Shown in pieces: positions 34,404-45,550 of a stretch of 64,000 bases of DNA. This stretch comes from Haematococcus lacustris. Taxonomy: Eukaryota > Chlorophyta > Chlorophyceae > Chlamydomonadales > Haematococcaceae. Position 1 is the stretch's first letter. Every line of letters begins with the position of its first letter. A model generated the notes under the pieces. It saw nothing but the letters and a program-made list of their open reading frames with translations. It searched no databases and had not been told where the DNA came from. Made by a program: the position numbers and the translations under genes. The DNA is taken from the NCBI GenBank assembly GCA_030144725.1, contig JASKMD010000025.1, forward strand, positions 6,311,208 to 6,375,207, in the 5' to 3' direction.

Positions 34404-35948
34404 CTATCCTATCAATGCAGCCAGTAACTTCATCTTTGCGGCCTTGCTGGCTGCCTCACTAGCCCTGAACTCTTCAAAGCCTTGGGCTATCCCTGGATCA
34501 ATGGCTCCAGCCGCATGCGCTGTGATAGCTGGATGCCAAGCGGCCTGCCAAGTGCTGGGTGCGGGTCCCCATGATGCCGTATGCCAAACGCCTGGCCAGC
34601 TGCCAGGTCCTGGGGTGGGAGGGGGGCCTCCGTACGCAGCCGGTGCTTCTGCCGCATGCCCGCTCATAGGCCAGCTGCCAGGTCCTGGGGTGGGAGGGGG
34701 GCCTCCATACGCAAGCGGTGCTTCTGCCGCATGCCCGCTCATAGGCCAGCTGCCAGGTCCTGGGGTGGGAGGGGGGCCTCCGTACGCAGCCGGAGCCGCT
34801 GCCGCGTGCCTGCTCATGGGCAGGATGGGAGCCATGTCATTCTCACTGATCTTGACCCGGTGATGTTCACCACGCACAGTACGGGCAAGGGAAAAGATGC
34901 GCTGGCGCAAAGAATCTGCGTTGCACTCCCCCCCATCCTTGGACTTGCGGTACCCTGCACAAGGTGCAAAATATAGTCGTGTATAACACCTGGTGCACTA
35001 GACAGGCTCTAGGTAGGTTGCAAGGCACCCTGGCAGCCTTGCCTACCTGTTGCAAGGGTGCACAACACCATGCACAGAACCTTGGGCATCTTCATGTAGC
35101 ACTCATACAGGTGGCTGCATCGCTCTTCGACAGTGACAGGGCGCTTGCGTAGGAACAGCCGCAACGCAGCCATAACCTCTTTAGAAGCTACCTCACCATC
35201 TGCATGGCAATACAAACGAGAATTATGTTGTTTATGGGGCAAGGCAAGGCGGGGCAAGGCAGGCCTTAGCTAGGTCAGCGGGTCACTGACCAGCGTATGT
35301 GCCGTTATCTAGCACATCCTCAAACATCTGGTAGCTGGTCCTGAGTTGACTCTTGTCTTTGGCTTGGGTCGAGGCGGCTGCGTGTTGCCAAATCAGCGAA
35401 CTTGGGAGCCTTGATGAATGCCCTTAACACGGCATCCTCTTCTGCATCCTCTCCTGCATATCATGGCATCCAGTACAATGTCAGTCTTGGTAGCGGGGTT
35501 AGTCAACGACTAATATGAGAAGGTACCGATTACCTGCGGCCTTGCCTGACAGGCGTCCAGATCTCCTGGTGAGAACTGGTGGTACGTTGCTTGCTGGGAC
35601 CGGCATTGTGGCTGTTGCGACTGCTGGGACTCCTTGCTCGGAGCTTCCTCTGCATCGCAACATCGTAACATCGTAACCGCCAGGAGTCAAACAGTCAACG
35701 CTGGTCGACAGTCTGATTAGGGACTCACCATTGATCCTAGCTGCCGCTAGACGTGCAGTGGCGATGTCGATGGGTGGTAGCAGGTTAAATTGTCCGATGG
35801 ACATGTCATCGCCGCAGTCTACCTCCTCAATCTCGCAGTCTTCCTCTTCGACCTCGCAGTCCGAAGTTATGACGCTGTTTGGCATAGCGGTGGTTTGTGT
35901 GCGTGGCTGAAAGGCTGCGACCTGCATTGGATGTGACCCCAGTGACAT
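34404..35948 (-). CDS. Unknown 374-residue protein carried by the TIR element
   Basis: Five exons: 35729-35948 (ATG at 35948), 35534-35647, 35291-35377, 35047-35199, 34404-34954 (stop at 34404). Every junction is GT-AG with consistent phase and the sum is 1,125 nt. Exon 1 has an acidic Cys-containing stretch (EVEEEDCEIEEVDCGDD). Exon 2 ends in a basic LTRRSGRLSGKAA. Exons 3-5 form a helical, basic region including MAALRLFLRKRPVTVEER and RQRIFSLARTVRGEHHRVK. The C-terminus has three 25-residue repeats (75 bp each, starting near 34596, 34671 and 34746) rich in Gly and Pro, built on AYGGPPPTPGPGSWP. No transposase, nuclease or other known fold is recognised. It could be a captured host gene, an accessory protein of the element, or a transposase of an unfamiliar type. 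The intact frame suggests recent activity. Confidence 0.7.
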
Positions 35949-36068
35949 TCAACCGCGACTTGCACGGCTTGCAAGAGTTGGTCCGGAGAGGTTGCGCTGC
36001 TCGCCACAACTAGGAGCAGGCTGTGTGCGTGGCTGTAGGATGCCGGAGACAGCGTGGCCTCCGCGGGG

Positions 36069-36257
36069 TTTTACTGTAACCGCTGCCTAACCGCAAATTT
36101 TACTGAAAAAGTGCAGACTTTTACTGTAACCGCTGCCTAACCGCAATTTTTACTGAAAAAGTGCCGCTGATTTACTGTAACCACCGCCTAACCGCAAATT
36201 TTACTGAGAAAGTGCTTCAACCGCTGCCTAACCGCGATTTTTACTGATAAAGTGCAG
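36069..36257. repeat. Subterminal ~50-bp tandem repeat of the TIR element
   Basis: About four imperfect units of TTTTACTGTAACCGCTGCCT + AACCGCAA(A/T)TTTTACTGAAAAAGTGC, close to the right end of the TIR element. The position resembles subterminal transposase-binding arrays of other DNA transposons; binding is not shown. Confidence 0.85.
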
Positions 36258-36353
36258 GGTGCGGCGACAGAGTTGCGCGTTGTACACGCGTTGATGCTGC
36301 TGGCTTATAACTTACACGTAGTAGCCTCGAGCCACCCGTAATGTAAAGGGATA

Positions 36354-38384
36354 CTGTATAATGTCTCGGCCCGCGCTGTTCACGTTCAAATAACGACCTC
36401 GGCCTCGTCTCAAGCTGCGTAAACGACTCGGCTACGCCTCGTCGTTTACTGCAACTTTCGACGAGGTCTCGGTCATTATTTTCCCGTAACAGCTTGGCCT
36501 CTGACATTATACTATACGTCATATTGACAGCGTGCAAAGGGTGCACAGGCAAAGGAGGTGGGGGCAGGGGCTGTTCCAAAACCAGCTGAGGCTGTGGCTC
36601 CTGCTGCGGCTGCTGAATGGCAGGCTGAGCAGGCTGCACCACACCAGCTTCCTCCCCCTCCAAAAGGCGTTTCCTGCTCCTGGTCATTACCATGACAGGA
36701 TTGCTGACAGGAGCATCAGGTATGCGTGACAGAGGGTCAGCAGGGTTAGTATCACCAGGTAGATACTCAATGGTAAAATCATACCGGGAGAGAAACTCCA
36801 ACCACCTAGTCTGGCGTCTTGACAAGACCTTTTGTGTTTTTAAGGCTACCAAAGGTTTGTGGTCTGTATACAACGTGAAGGGAACACCCTCCAGGTAGCA
36901 ACGCCATTCTTTACATGCAGTAATAATTGCAAGTAATTCTTGTTCACCAGTGGTGTAGTTCTTTTCAGCTGGAATCAGCTTCTTGCTTAAATAAGCCAGA
37001 GGATAACCCTCCTGCATGAGTACTGCACCTACGCCTTGCAAAGAGGCGTCACAGTAAACTTGAAATGGTTTAGTAATATCTGGGATTTTGAGTAAAGGTA
37101 CTCTAGAAATAGCATGCTTAAGAGCATCAAAAGCCTTTAATTTATCATCAGGCCATTTGTGCCAATTGAAATCAGTACCTGCTTTACCAGTCAGGTCTGT
37201 TAGTGGTGCTGAAATAGCACTAAAGTTGTGTACAAACTTGCGCACAAAATTGGCAGCACCCAGAAATTGCTGCATGGCAGTTAGGCTGCGTGGCACAGGC
37301 CAGGAAGTGATGGACTTCACTTTATCAGGATCAACAGCTATGCCCTGGTCACTGACAATGTGGCCCAGGAATTTGAGTGCAGTTTTAAGAAACTCACACT
37401 TTGATAGCTTAGCTTTAAACTGATGCTTACGTAATAACTCAAGGACCCTCCTTAAATGTGTGAAGTGTTCTGGCACATTTTTAGACATGATGAGGATATC
37501 ATCTATGTACACAAGGGCACAGTCATTAATGACATCAGCAAAAGCATTGTTCATTACACGTTGAAACGTGGCTGGTGCATTGGTTAGTCCAAAGCACAGG
37601 ACCTTAAACTGATAAAGGCCACTGGGTGTCCTGAAGGCTGTCTTAGGGACATCCTCATCAGGTATTCTGATCTGGTGATAACCAGCTTGCAGGTCAAGTG
37701 ATGAAAACACTGTACACCCAGCCAACCTGTCAAACAGGTCATCCACTCGAGGTAGTGGGTACTGATCCCTAAGTGTGATCTTATTCAGCTGACGATAGTC
37801 TACACACATCCTTAACTCACCTGACTTCTTTTTGACAAAGAGGACAGGGGCAGCGTAGGGAGAGGAGGAGGGTTCGATGATGCCCTGCTCCAGGAAAGCT
37901 GCAACCTGTTTCTTCATCTCCAGCAGTTCAGGCTGACTCATCTTATAGGATGGCAAGGCTGGTGGCTTACAGCCAGGCTGGAGAGGGATGGTGTGTCCCA
38001 CTGGACGCTGAGGGGGTAGGGAGTTAAAGGGTGCGAAGACATCGTCGTACTCAGATATGAGTGCTGTCAGCTGAGCTGCAACTGCAGGGGGTATTGAGGT
38101 AGGGTAGTTGATTGAGGGGGTAGGAGGTGAGGTTGTTGAGTGGGAGTGAGGGTCAGGGTCATTGGACAGCAGATTAGCTGGGTCAGGGGTTGGGTGTACG
38201 GACAGCACACTTGCTGGGGTAGGGTTGATGGGCTGGGAAGAGATCAGGGCGACCAGAGATTGACCGCCTTTCCTTAACCACCTGTAAGCTACCTTGGCTG
38301 ACACGGTGGCCTGCTTGTGTTTTGCCAAGATATGGGCGCAGTGGGGGGCCATTATGGGAGCTGCAGGCTCACATTTGAGCACCG
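36354..38384 (-). pseudogene. Chromovirus reverse transcriptase-RNase H part of pol
   Basis: Copies element RNA into DNA and degrades the RNA template. The minus-strand ORF shows the RT signatures VLFVKKKSGELRMCVDYRQLN, FSSLDLQAGYHQI, FGLTNAPATFQ and the catalytic YIDD, then a Ty3-type RNase H (YCDASLQGVGAVL, YTTGEQELLAI, LYTDHKPL). The region is open from about 38384 to the nested element at 36353 and would continue in frame into the integrase part if that element were absent. The protease frame stops just upstream (38387), so a frame change is needed there. Confidence 0.95.
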
Positions 38385-38386
38385 TC

Positions 38387-38800
38387 TTAGTAGGACGCCA
38401 ATTGTACTGTAATAGTACGTGCCAGGTAATCTAGCAGCACACCGTTTGACTGCAGCCAGTCACTGCCCATTAACACATCAAAGGCAGAGAACATCTCTGG
38501 CATCACCAGCAACTCAACCCTGCAGCTCAGGGTCTGCACATTCAACTGGACGCTGCATGCATGCGTACACACTACGGGCTGCCCATTGGCCACAAGGAAC
38601 TCCTTGGGCTGCTTCAGTTTATAACTGGCACAGCTGATACTGCTCAACAGCAGCGCAATTGATAAAGCTGGCTGCCGCACCACTGTCAAACAGCATGGTA
38701 CAGGCATAGCCATTCACTCTACCAGGGAACGAGAAGTGTAAGACACCATCGTCTGCTGCACGTCCCTCAGGTATATTCACCTGATCACTGGGCACTGGGC
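38387..38800 (-). pseudogene. Chromovirus aspartic protease part of pol
   Basis: Retropepsin-type protease that processes Gag-Pol. The active-site motif LFDSGAAASF is readable near 38670-38690. The rest of the domain, including VLMGSDWLQ, lies in another frame (ORF 38387-38713), so a one-base shift near 38630 breaks it. It follows gag after a short linker. Confidence 0.8.
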
Positions 38801-38843
38801 AACAGGCACCAACACAGTCCTGGCTATCTGGTTGGGCAACACA

Positions 38844-40689
38844 TCAGCGGCGGCGGTCACCCTTGCTGCCCTGCTGCTTCCATCCACCCTTGCCTGGGGG
38901 GCTGCGGTCACGCTTGCCTGGGCCCCGGGGAGGACGGTCCCCAGCACCATGGCCAGAAGGAGGGCCCAGGGAGGAGGGACGGGGGAACCCAGAGACCCGG
39001 CGGGCCTCCTCAGCTGACTGATGCTTCAGGTTGCAGTAGTCCCTGAAGTGGGCAGGGTTCCAGCAGTGGTGGCAGGCATGGCCAGGAGGTGGCCTGGGGG
39101 GGACATCAGGCACAGGGGCAGAAGGAGGAGGGGGCCGTGGAGGACGTCCACCACCCTGGCTGCTGTGGCGACTTCCACGGTGCCCACTGCTGCTGCTGCT
39201 ACTGACATCCCAGTAGGGGCCACGAGGGGCCGCAGGAGGATATCCTCCAGCAGGAGCGGTGAAGCCTCGAATGCGGTCCATCTGCTTACGGGGCACGAAG
39301 GCAGCCACAGGTGCAGGTGGACGACGGCCCACTTGGTTAGTGGCCACTGCAAACAACACCTTCTGTGCATTCACAGCAGCCTGAATTGCATCATTCAGGG
39401 TGGGCTCAGTCATAAGTGCAAGATCATGCACCACACGAGACTGCAAGTCAGGGGTAAGGCCCCTTATGAAGGTGGTCACAAGCATGGAGGGCGCCATGCA
39501 CGTGGCACCAGCTACTGTCAGAGTATTTCTGAACTCGGTGATGTAGGCATTTAGGGTAGAACCTGCTGACATGCGCAAGGCACCAGGATCCAACAGCCTC
39601 CTGCGGTGCATGTCTGATTCATTACGCAGATCATCACCAGCCATCTCCTTGAAAGAAGTGCGCAGGTATGCCCATGTTGGCCTAGTGCCATGAGCAAGGA
39701 TGTGGGCATTCCTAGTAGCAGGGTACCACACCTCACGTGCTTTGCCAGACAGGAAATTAGGCAGTGCATCAGCAGGATCGATACGCAGATATGCACAGTG
39801 GACCTCGAGGTCCTCACAGAAGATCTCTGCTACACGAGATGTGGCAAGACACTGGTCCGTCCATTTATCAGGACCTGGGACTTTTATCCTGGGCAGGGAG
39901 GCTGGCACAGTGACAGGCGCAGCAACCTGAGACTGGGATAATTGTCCTGCTGGTGCTGCAGGTGGCGCAATAGGTGCGACAGGAGTAGCGGTGCCCGACA
40001 AAGCAGGTGCGGCAGGTGCGACCAGAGCAGCAGAAGTGCCACTGCTAACATTCACAGCAGGTCTGGCTGACTGCGAATACTGGTTGCGGATTGCAGCTAT
40101 AGCTGGTTCACCACCCACCACCGCGTTCTGCAGGGTTTGCAGACGCTCCATCTCAGCGAGTTCGGCCCGGATTCTGACAGCCTCGTTCTGGGACGCTTGC
40201 AGGTTCGCAGTGGCCCCCACCAGCTGCTGTCGCAGCCCTATGGATCTCATCGGCCTGTGCAGCTGCTGCAGAGGTGCCAGTCTCAGGCAAGATCGGGGCA
40301 GCTGTCAGGGCTCCTGCATACGACAGCGGTCCAACTCCAGGAGCCAACGAGGTCGGAGGCGCAGTGGCAGCTGGAGGCTGAGCGGAGGTCATGGCGTTGA
40401 GAGTCTGCAGCACGTTCTTCAGTAGATCCATCGCCTGAGCGGGGGGTAGACCAGTAACTCTCTCGATTTCCGCGAAGGCGGGGCTTGCGATAGGCACAGG
40501 AAGAACGGGGGTAGTAATAGATACCACCGTGCCAGTAGTTGGCACCCCAGTCGCAGCAGGGACTCCTGCTGGAACACCAGTAGCGGCGTTCGGGGTCGCT
40601 GGGGGCGGGGAGCCAGGAGTTTGGCCCCCAGGAGCAGAACGCTCCGGTCGTTTGTCTCCTCCAGGAGGAGGCTCCTTGTTGGCAGTCAT
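38844..40689 (-). pseudogene. Chromovirus gag with zinc knuckle, one frameshift
   Basis: Capsid/nucleocapsid precursor. ATG at 40689 follows the 5' LTR by about 50 bp. The first part (40250-40689) is Pro/Ala/Thr-rich. A one-base frame change near 40245 leads into the main part (38844-40250) with a coiled coil, a capsid-like region and a CCHC knuckle CHHCWNPAHFRDYC followed by a basic Gly/Arg/Ser-rich tail. Stop at 38844. The two frames join smoothly within the coiled coil, so the shift is probably a recent mutation or sequencing error. Confidence 0.88.
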
Positions 40690-40738
40690 TTGCTCAGAGG
40701 GAAAGTGGCGTTAGTACAACGTCGGTCGGAAACCAAAA

Positions 40739-40945
40739 TGTAGCGTGCTAAGAGCAGCGCCGATAACCGATAACCACCTCTTTCCCACAGCGTGACACGG
40801 CCAGGGTTTAGAACGTTTCCCCCGAGGAGTCGAACCTCTGAAGCAGGTGTGCACGAAGGCCCACCTGCCCCTTTCGCCCACCGTGTCACACTGCAGTACA
40901 GAAGTACCGTGAGGCGAGCAAGGCTTCGAGGAGCCGTTCGCTACA
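40739..40945 (-). repeat. Chromovirus family-1 LTR (5' LTR)
   Basis: 207 bp, same ends as its partner. Contains the tRNA-like domain at 40792-40889. The primer-binding site should lie just inside (about 40720-40738), but no match to a particular tRNA end is claimed. Confidence 0.97.
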
Positions 40946-40950
40946 TCGGA

Positions 40951-41692
40951 GTAGGTTAGAAAATCCTGCAAGGCAGAGTTGGGTCACGCCAAAGTATGTT
41001 CCCACAAGCCTACTCCATGAAATGCCGTGCTTTCTTCTCCAACAGCTGTGTCGTTGAGTTACGAACAAATTAATAACTCGAAAGTTTAACAACTCACAGT
41101 GGTTAGCTCACCACATGCCAGTTTGTGCAAGGGGGTCCCTTTTTCTGTGTGGCTGACTAGAGAGACCTCTATCCATTCGCACTTCGCTACAATGTCGAGT
41201 TATTACTTGCCCAACGATGGCACTCCGACGCAGCCTGCACCAATGAAAGGCTTGCGGAGTGAGCCTGGCGGGCTGAACATTGATTGTACTTCCTGCTCGA
41301 TGCCAGGCGCAGTTCAATCGCTGATGCCGCTACATACCACTAGAACAATCGATGGTGAGCAGCTGAGGTGTATCCGCGCTCGCTTGCGCCGGCAAGGCCT
41401 CACTCGCAAGAGTTAACGCGCCGCTTGCCAGTAGATGCGCAATAATTCGCAGCTGCCAGTGTGATGAACGCTATCGAAAACGGTTCGGTATTGAAAGAGT
41501 ACTTGCATGAAGATTACCAACCCCATGTTGGGACATCCTGAGACCCATCCAGCCCACTTCTGTATGGCATGTGCCTGTTACTAAGTTACAGAAGTGTCTT
41601 AAAGTCATCGCACAGCAAGGTTGGTTTTTCTACTCACCACACCACTCTCAAAACCACCAGGCCCATCCAGGAGGTGGCTGCCTGCAGCTGAC
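40951..41692. other. Intergenic stretch right of the chromovirus
   Basis: No gene is supported. An ATG at 41192 opens a 75-codon plus-strand frame (to 41416) without recognisable content. 41437-41512 is similar to 58246-58330, inside a hAT element, so it may be a fragment of that element or of another dispersed repeat. Homology to the aminopeptidase intron begins at about 41667. Confidence 0.5.
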
Positions 41693-42428
41693 CTGGGTGC
41701 AGTGGTTGCCTGCGCTTTTGTACAGCCCCTCCAGCAGGCTGTTCCCTTGAGGCTTGATGTGTGTGGTGATGGCGAGCGTCAGGAGGCCAGCTGGCAGCCC
41801 TGTGATCTGCAGTTCCTTGTCACTGCGTGAGTACTGCTCCGCCGGCCAGTCGCTGCCATTCACCTATGATGATGGCAGTAAGCAGGTTGCCAGGGCCTCA
41901 GCTGCCAGAGATAATGTGGTGTGGTGCTGGTGTGGTGTTGGTGTGCTGTAGAGCTGTGGCCCTGGTATGTGGTGTGCTGAGCAGTGGCGCAGGATGGCAC
42001 AGGAGCCCGACCTTCAGAGATGCCAGGGTGACATCGGCTCTGCCATTCAGAACCAATGCTGGTGGGGCGCTGCCCTCGGGGTACTGTGGCACCAGCGTCA
42101 GAGTGGAGTGGACCTGGGTCACATCCTCGTTCAGGATGAAATCCAGGTCCACTGTCTGGATACTGAATGGCGGAGCCTTGTAGTCTACCAGCACACAAGA
42201 AGACAGGGTAGTTAGCCAGCTGCTTGGTATGATTGTGGTAGTAGCCTGATGCCCAGCTGTACCTTTTCGGTACTTGGTGTTAGAGTCGTGGTGGGGAGCA
42301 ATCTTCTTCTCCTCTTTGGCAATCTGCTCAACATGACCCATCGTGGGTGCGAGGCGATCCAGATCACCTGAACTGCAACGTGGCCTCACCTCAGGCAGCT
42401 GGGCTTCGTTCTCTACCTCCGTGGCCAT
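41693..42428 (-). pseudogene. Displaced 5' copy of the aminopeptidase gene (four exons)
   Basis: Copies of the first four coding exons: 42390-42428 (with ATG), 42263-42323, 42012-42184 and 41693-41863, each with exactly the length of its counterpart in the full gene and with intact splice sites. About six amino-acid changes are visible in roughly 147 codons and no stops. Similarity ends just after the fourth exon (about 41667), so the catalytic domain is missing. Upstream flanks are also partly copied. It cannot encode an active enzyme but might give a truncated N-terminal protein if transcribed. Confidence 0.9.
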
Positions 42429-43127
42429 CTGTGACACGGTGCTGGCAGAAAACAATCGGGACCGCGACTCGAGGTCAACTCCGATGGCCTATTGACCTGA
42501 TGTACGTGCAGTATAGGATCGAAGATTCCGGTTATGGTGGCCTTTCCAATGCGGGGAAACGGGGAAAGGGGAACGGGGGGATTCACTTTTTACTGGTGGA
42601 AGATGGGGGAAGATGGAGGTTGGTTTCGTTGTGGCGAGTGGCCGCGAGCTTAACGAGAGCTTCATCCATTTGCACGCTCACTCCGCGAGCCTCTTATTGA
42701 TGCAGGCGGTGTCGGAGGGCCGTCGTTGGGCAAGTTACTACCCAAAAGGCCCCAAAAATGATTCGCGGACGCGAACCAAAAGGGAGAGTACGGTACACTG
42801 GATCCTCACGGTAGCTCGCTGCTTCACTGTTTCCTTCAGCCCTTTCCCTTTCCGCGAGACAGGACCCATCCATCCCACTTGTGCCTATTACGAAGGTGTG
42901 CCCAGGGGCGTGTATTGACCGCAGGCCTGTGTTGGTTTAGAGGTGCATTACATTCATCGAACAACAAGGTCACTCAGGATAAATAAGGACCGGTCGCGAT
43001 GGGATCGACCATAGCTCATTGGATAGCTTGCATTTAGTCCGTTCGAACGGTACAAATCTTACGTTGTAACTCGCTACCATCGCGACGAAAAAGGCCCGAC
43101 AAAAAGTGTCCTGAAAAGTGCATCGCT
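42429..43127. other. Flank of the displaced exon copy
   Basis: Contains patches similar to the aminopeptidase upstream region (42480-42528, 42795-42865), interrupted by unrelated sequence. No gene is supported. Confidence 0.5.
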
Positions 43128-43515
43128 TGCTGCGCAGCAACGGTACATCCGTCGCTGCGCAGCAACGCGACACCTCTTGCTGCGCAGCAACGTTGCACTT
43201 TATACCCTTGCTGCGCAGCAACGTTACATCCCTTGCTGCGCAGCAACGTTACATCCCTTGCTGCGCAGCAACGTTACATATCTTGCTGCGCAGCGACGTT
43301 ACATATCTTGCTGCGCAGCGACGTTACATCTCTTGCTGCGCAACAACGTTACATCTCTTGCTGCGCAGCGACGTTACATATCTTGTTGCGCAGCGACGTT
43401 ACATATCTTGCTGCGCAGCGACGTTACATCTCTTGCTGCGCAACAACGTTACATCTCTTGCTGCACAGCAACGTCTACACCTTTTGCTGCGCAGCAACGT
43501 TTACATGCTGCGCAC
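43128..43515. repeat. 25-bp palindrome-bearing satellite
   Basis: About 15 units of CTTGCTGCGCAGCAACGTTA + CATCC. Each unit carries a perfect 14-bp palindrome TTGCTGCGCAGCAA. The period is not a multiple of three, yet all three plus frames are open through the array, giving a 25-residue periodic peptide in each. Internal units alternate AACGTTACATC and GACGTTACATA variants. Confidence 0.95.
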
Positions 43516-43820
43516 CTCAACACCTCAAACACCTCGCACACCTTGCTCAAACACCTCGCACAGGTTCTGCGAGTCGTTACGCCCATACAACACCTTGCAA
43601 CACCCTACACAACAACCTTGCAACACAACCTTGCAACACCTTGCAACACAACAACCTTGCAACACCCCGCAACACCACTGCAACATGTATGCATCGTCGC
43701 CCGAACACCTCGCAACACCGCTACGAACGACATTGTATTGCTGATGCACATGCATTGATGCTGATGCACTGATGCTGATGCACTGATGCACATGTATTGC
43801 TGATGCACATGCATTGATGC
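43516..43820. repeat. CAACACCTTG and TGATGCAC simple repeats
   Basis: Irregular CAACACCTTGCAACAC repeats to about 43690, then TGATGCACTGATGC repeats at 43741-43820. Confidence 0.85.
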
Positions 43821-44720
43821 AAGGTGACAACACCACACAACAATACAACATCACAACAACAACAACACATCGACTCACGCCTTACACACCACTTATGCTA
43901 TGTGCACAACTACAAGGACTGGCTGCACCTCCTTGCTATGGGCTAACACCTCATCATGGGACTGCTAAGCACTTTGCCTTGCTGCCTATGCCCCATGGGA
44001 CCATATCAGGTTGGGCTAGGCTAGGCTAGGCTGGGCTGGGCTGCGTTGGGGTGGACTCGGCTAGACTAAGGAAGTAGGAAGTAGACGGGGTGGCGGACTT
44101 AGGTGGTGGAGGTGGTGGGACAGGAGAGGGAAGGAGGAAGGGGCCAAAAGGCTGGAGGGTGACCATCAAACCTGCAACAACAAGGGGTGGGCTTGCGGTT
44201 ACTGCCCCATAGCACCCAACTGGGCTGGGCTTGCGCTCCATGCTGCCCGCTCCAGGCTGCCCGCTCCAGGCTGCCCGCTCCAGGCTGCCCGCTCCAGGCT
44301 GCTCGCTCTAGGCTGCTGGCCAAGGGCTGCATCCCGCCAAGGGGGGAGGGGGGGGTAGATGGGTGGCAGACTTGGAAGTGGTGGTGGTGAGACGAGGGAG
44401 TGGTGGTGGTGAGACGAGGGAGGGAAGGGGCAAGGGTGCAAGGGGCAGGAGACCGACCATCAGACCTGCAGCCACCTGTTGACCCCTTGGTGGCTCCTTG
44501 TTGGTTGTGACTCCGCTACCACCTTGCTTGCAATCACCAAGCAATGCTACACGTGTAATGCTCCAGTTGTTGACCACTGCAAGCAAACATCAGCCAGCAA
44601 GCAGATGAACAAGGACAGGCATGACCACAACTGGGCAGGCTAGGCTGACACTACCAGAGCATGTGCACTCACCGGAAGTCCGCTGGGCTGGGCTTCCTTC
44701 GCAATACCTCATCGAATCCT
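43821..44720. other. Stretch with short repeats, no firm gene
   Basis: Holds a (GGCTA)n run near 44010-44040 and five copies of GGCTGCCCGCTCCA at 44235-44315. On the minus strand a short exon-like segment (near 44520-44580) between CAG and GTGG signals exists, but no protein is recognised. Confidence 0.45.
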
Positions 44721-45550
44721 TTGGGGGAGGGGAGAGGAGGAGGGGAGGGAGGAGGGGAGGGGAGGGGAGGGAGGGGAGGGAGGGGAGGGGAGGGGAGGGG
44801 AGGGGAGGGGAGGGGAGGGGGAGGGAGGGAGGGGAGTGGGAGGGGAGGGAGGGAGGGGAGGGGAGGGGAGGGGAGGGAGGGGAGGAGGGGAGGGGAGGGG
44901 AGGGGAGGGGAGGGAGGGGAGGGGAGAGGGGGGAGGGGAGAGGGGAGGGGAGGGGAGGGGAGGGGAGGGGGAGGGGAGGGGGGAGGGGAGGGGAGGGGAG
45001 GGGAGGGGAGGGGAGGGGAGGGGAGGGGAGGGGAGGGAGGGGAGGGGAGGGGAGGGGAGGGGAGGAGGGGAGGGGAGGGGAGGGGAGGGGAGGGAGGGGA
45101 GGGGAGGGGAGGGGAGGGGAGGGGAGGGGGGGGAGGTGGAGGGGAGGGGAGGGGAGGGGAGGGAGGGGAGGGGAGGGGGAGGGGAGGGGAGGGGAGGGGA
45201 GGGGAGGGGAGGGGAGGGAGGGGAGGGGAGGGGAGGGGAGGGGAGGGGAGGGGGAGGGGAGGGGAGGGGAGGGGGAGGGGAGAGGAGGGGAGGGGAGGAG
45301 GGGGAGGGGAGGGGAGGGGAGGGGAGGGGAGGGAGGGGAGGGAGGGGAGGGGAGGGGAGGGGAGGGGAGGGGAGGGAGGGGAGGGGAGGGGGAGGGGAGG
45401 GGGAGGGAGGGGAGGGGGAGGGGAGGGGAGGAGGGGAGGGGAGGGGAAGGGGAGGGGAGGGGAGGGGAGGGGAGGGGAGGGGAGGGGAGGGGAGGGGAGG
45501 GGGGAGGGGAGGGGAGGGGAGGGGAGTGGGAGGGGAGGGGAGGGGAGCGG
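44721..45550. repeat. (GGGGA)n satellite up to the gap
   Basis: 830 bp of almost pure GGGGA with occasional GGGA and GGA units. It opens very long but meaningless ORFs on both strands. The assembly breaks inside or next to it. Confidence 0.98.

Larger units (their letters stand above)
34218..36351. mobile_element. TIR element with TA target duplication, carrying an unknown intact gene
   Basis: The 17-bp perfect terminal inverted repeats begin TCCCTTTACATTACGGG, and TA is duplicated at 34216-34217 and 36352-36353. Removing the element with one TA rejoins the chromovirus pol in frame between RNase H and integrase, which fixes the boundaries exactly. The interior carries a complete five-exon gene (34404-35948) and an AT-rich subterminal satellite (36069-36257). 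TA duplication is usual for Tc1/mariner, but no DDE transposase is recognisable, so the superfamily is left open. Confidence 0.88.
32537..40945 (-). mobile_element. Ty3/gypsy chromovirus, complete but disabled
   Basis: Two 207-bp LTRs (32537-32743 and 40739-40945) start TGTAGCG, end CGCTACA and differ at five positions. The target duplication TCGGA is at 32532-32536 and 40946-40950. Read on the minus strand the order is gag with a zinc knuckle, protease, reverse transcriptase, RNase H, integrase, chromodomain. This gene order plus the terminal chromodomain defines a chromovirus. The element is broken by frameshifts in gag, protease and integrase and by the TA-duplicating element at 34218-36351. 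Length without that insertion is about 6.3 kb. Confidence 0.97.

Noticed and set aside
40720..40738. Primer-binding site of the first chromovirus
   Set aside because: No clear complement to a specific tRNA 3' end can be named without a tRNA set from this organism.
43118..43772. Possible CRISPR array
   Set aside because: Units are directly contiguous with no unique spacers, and the genome is eukaryotic.
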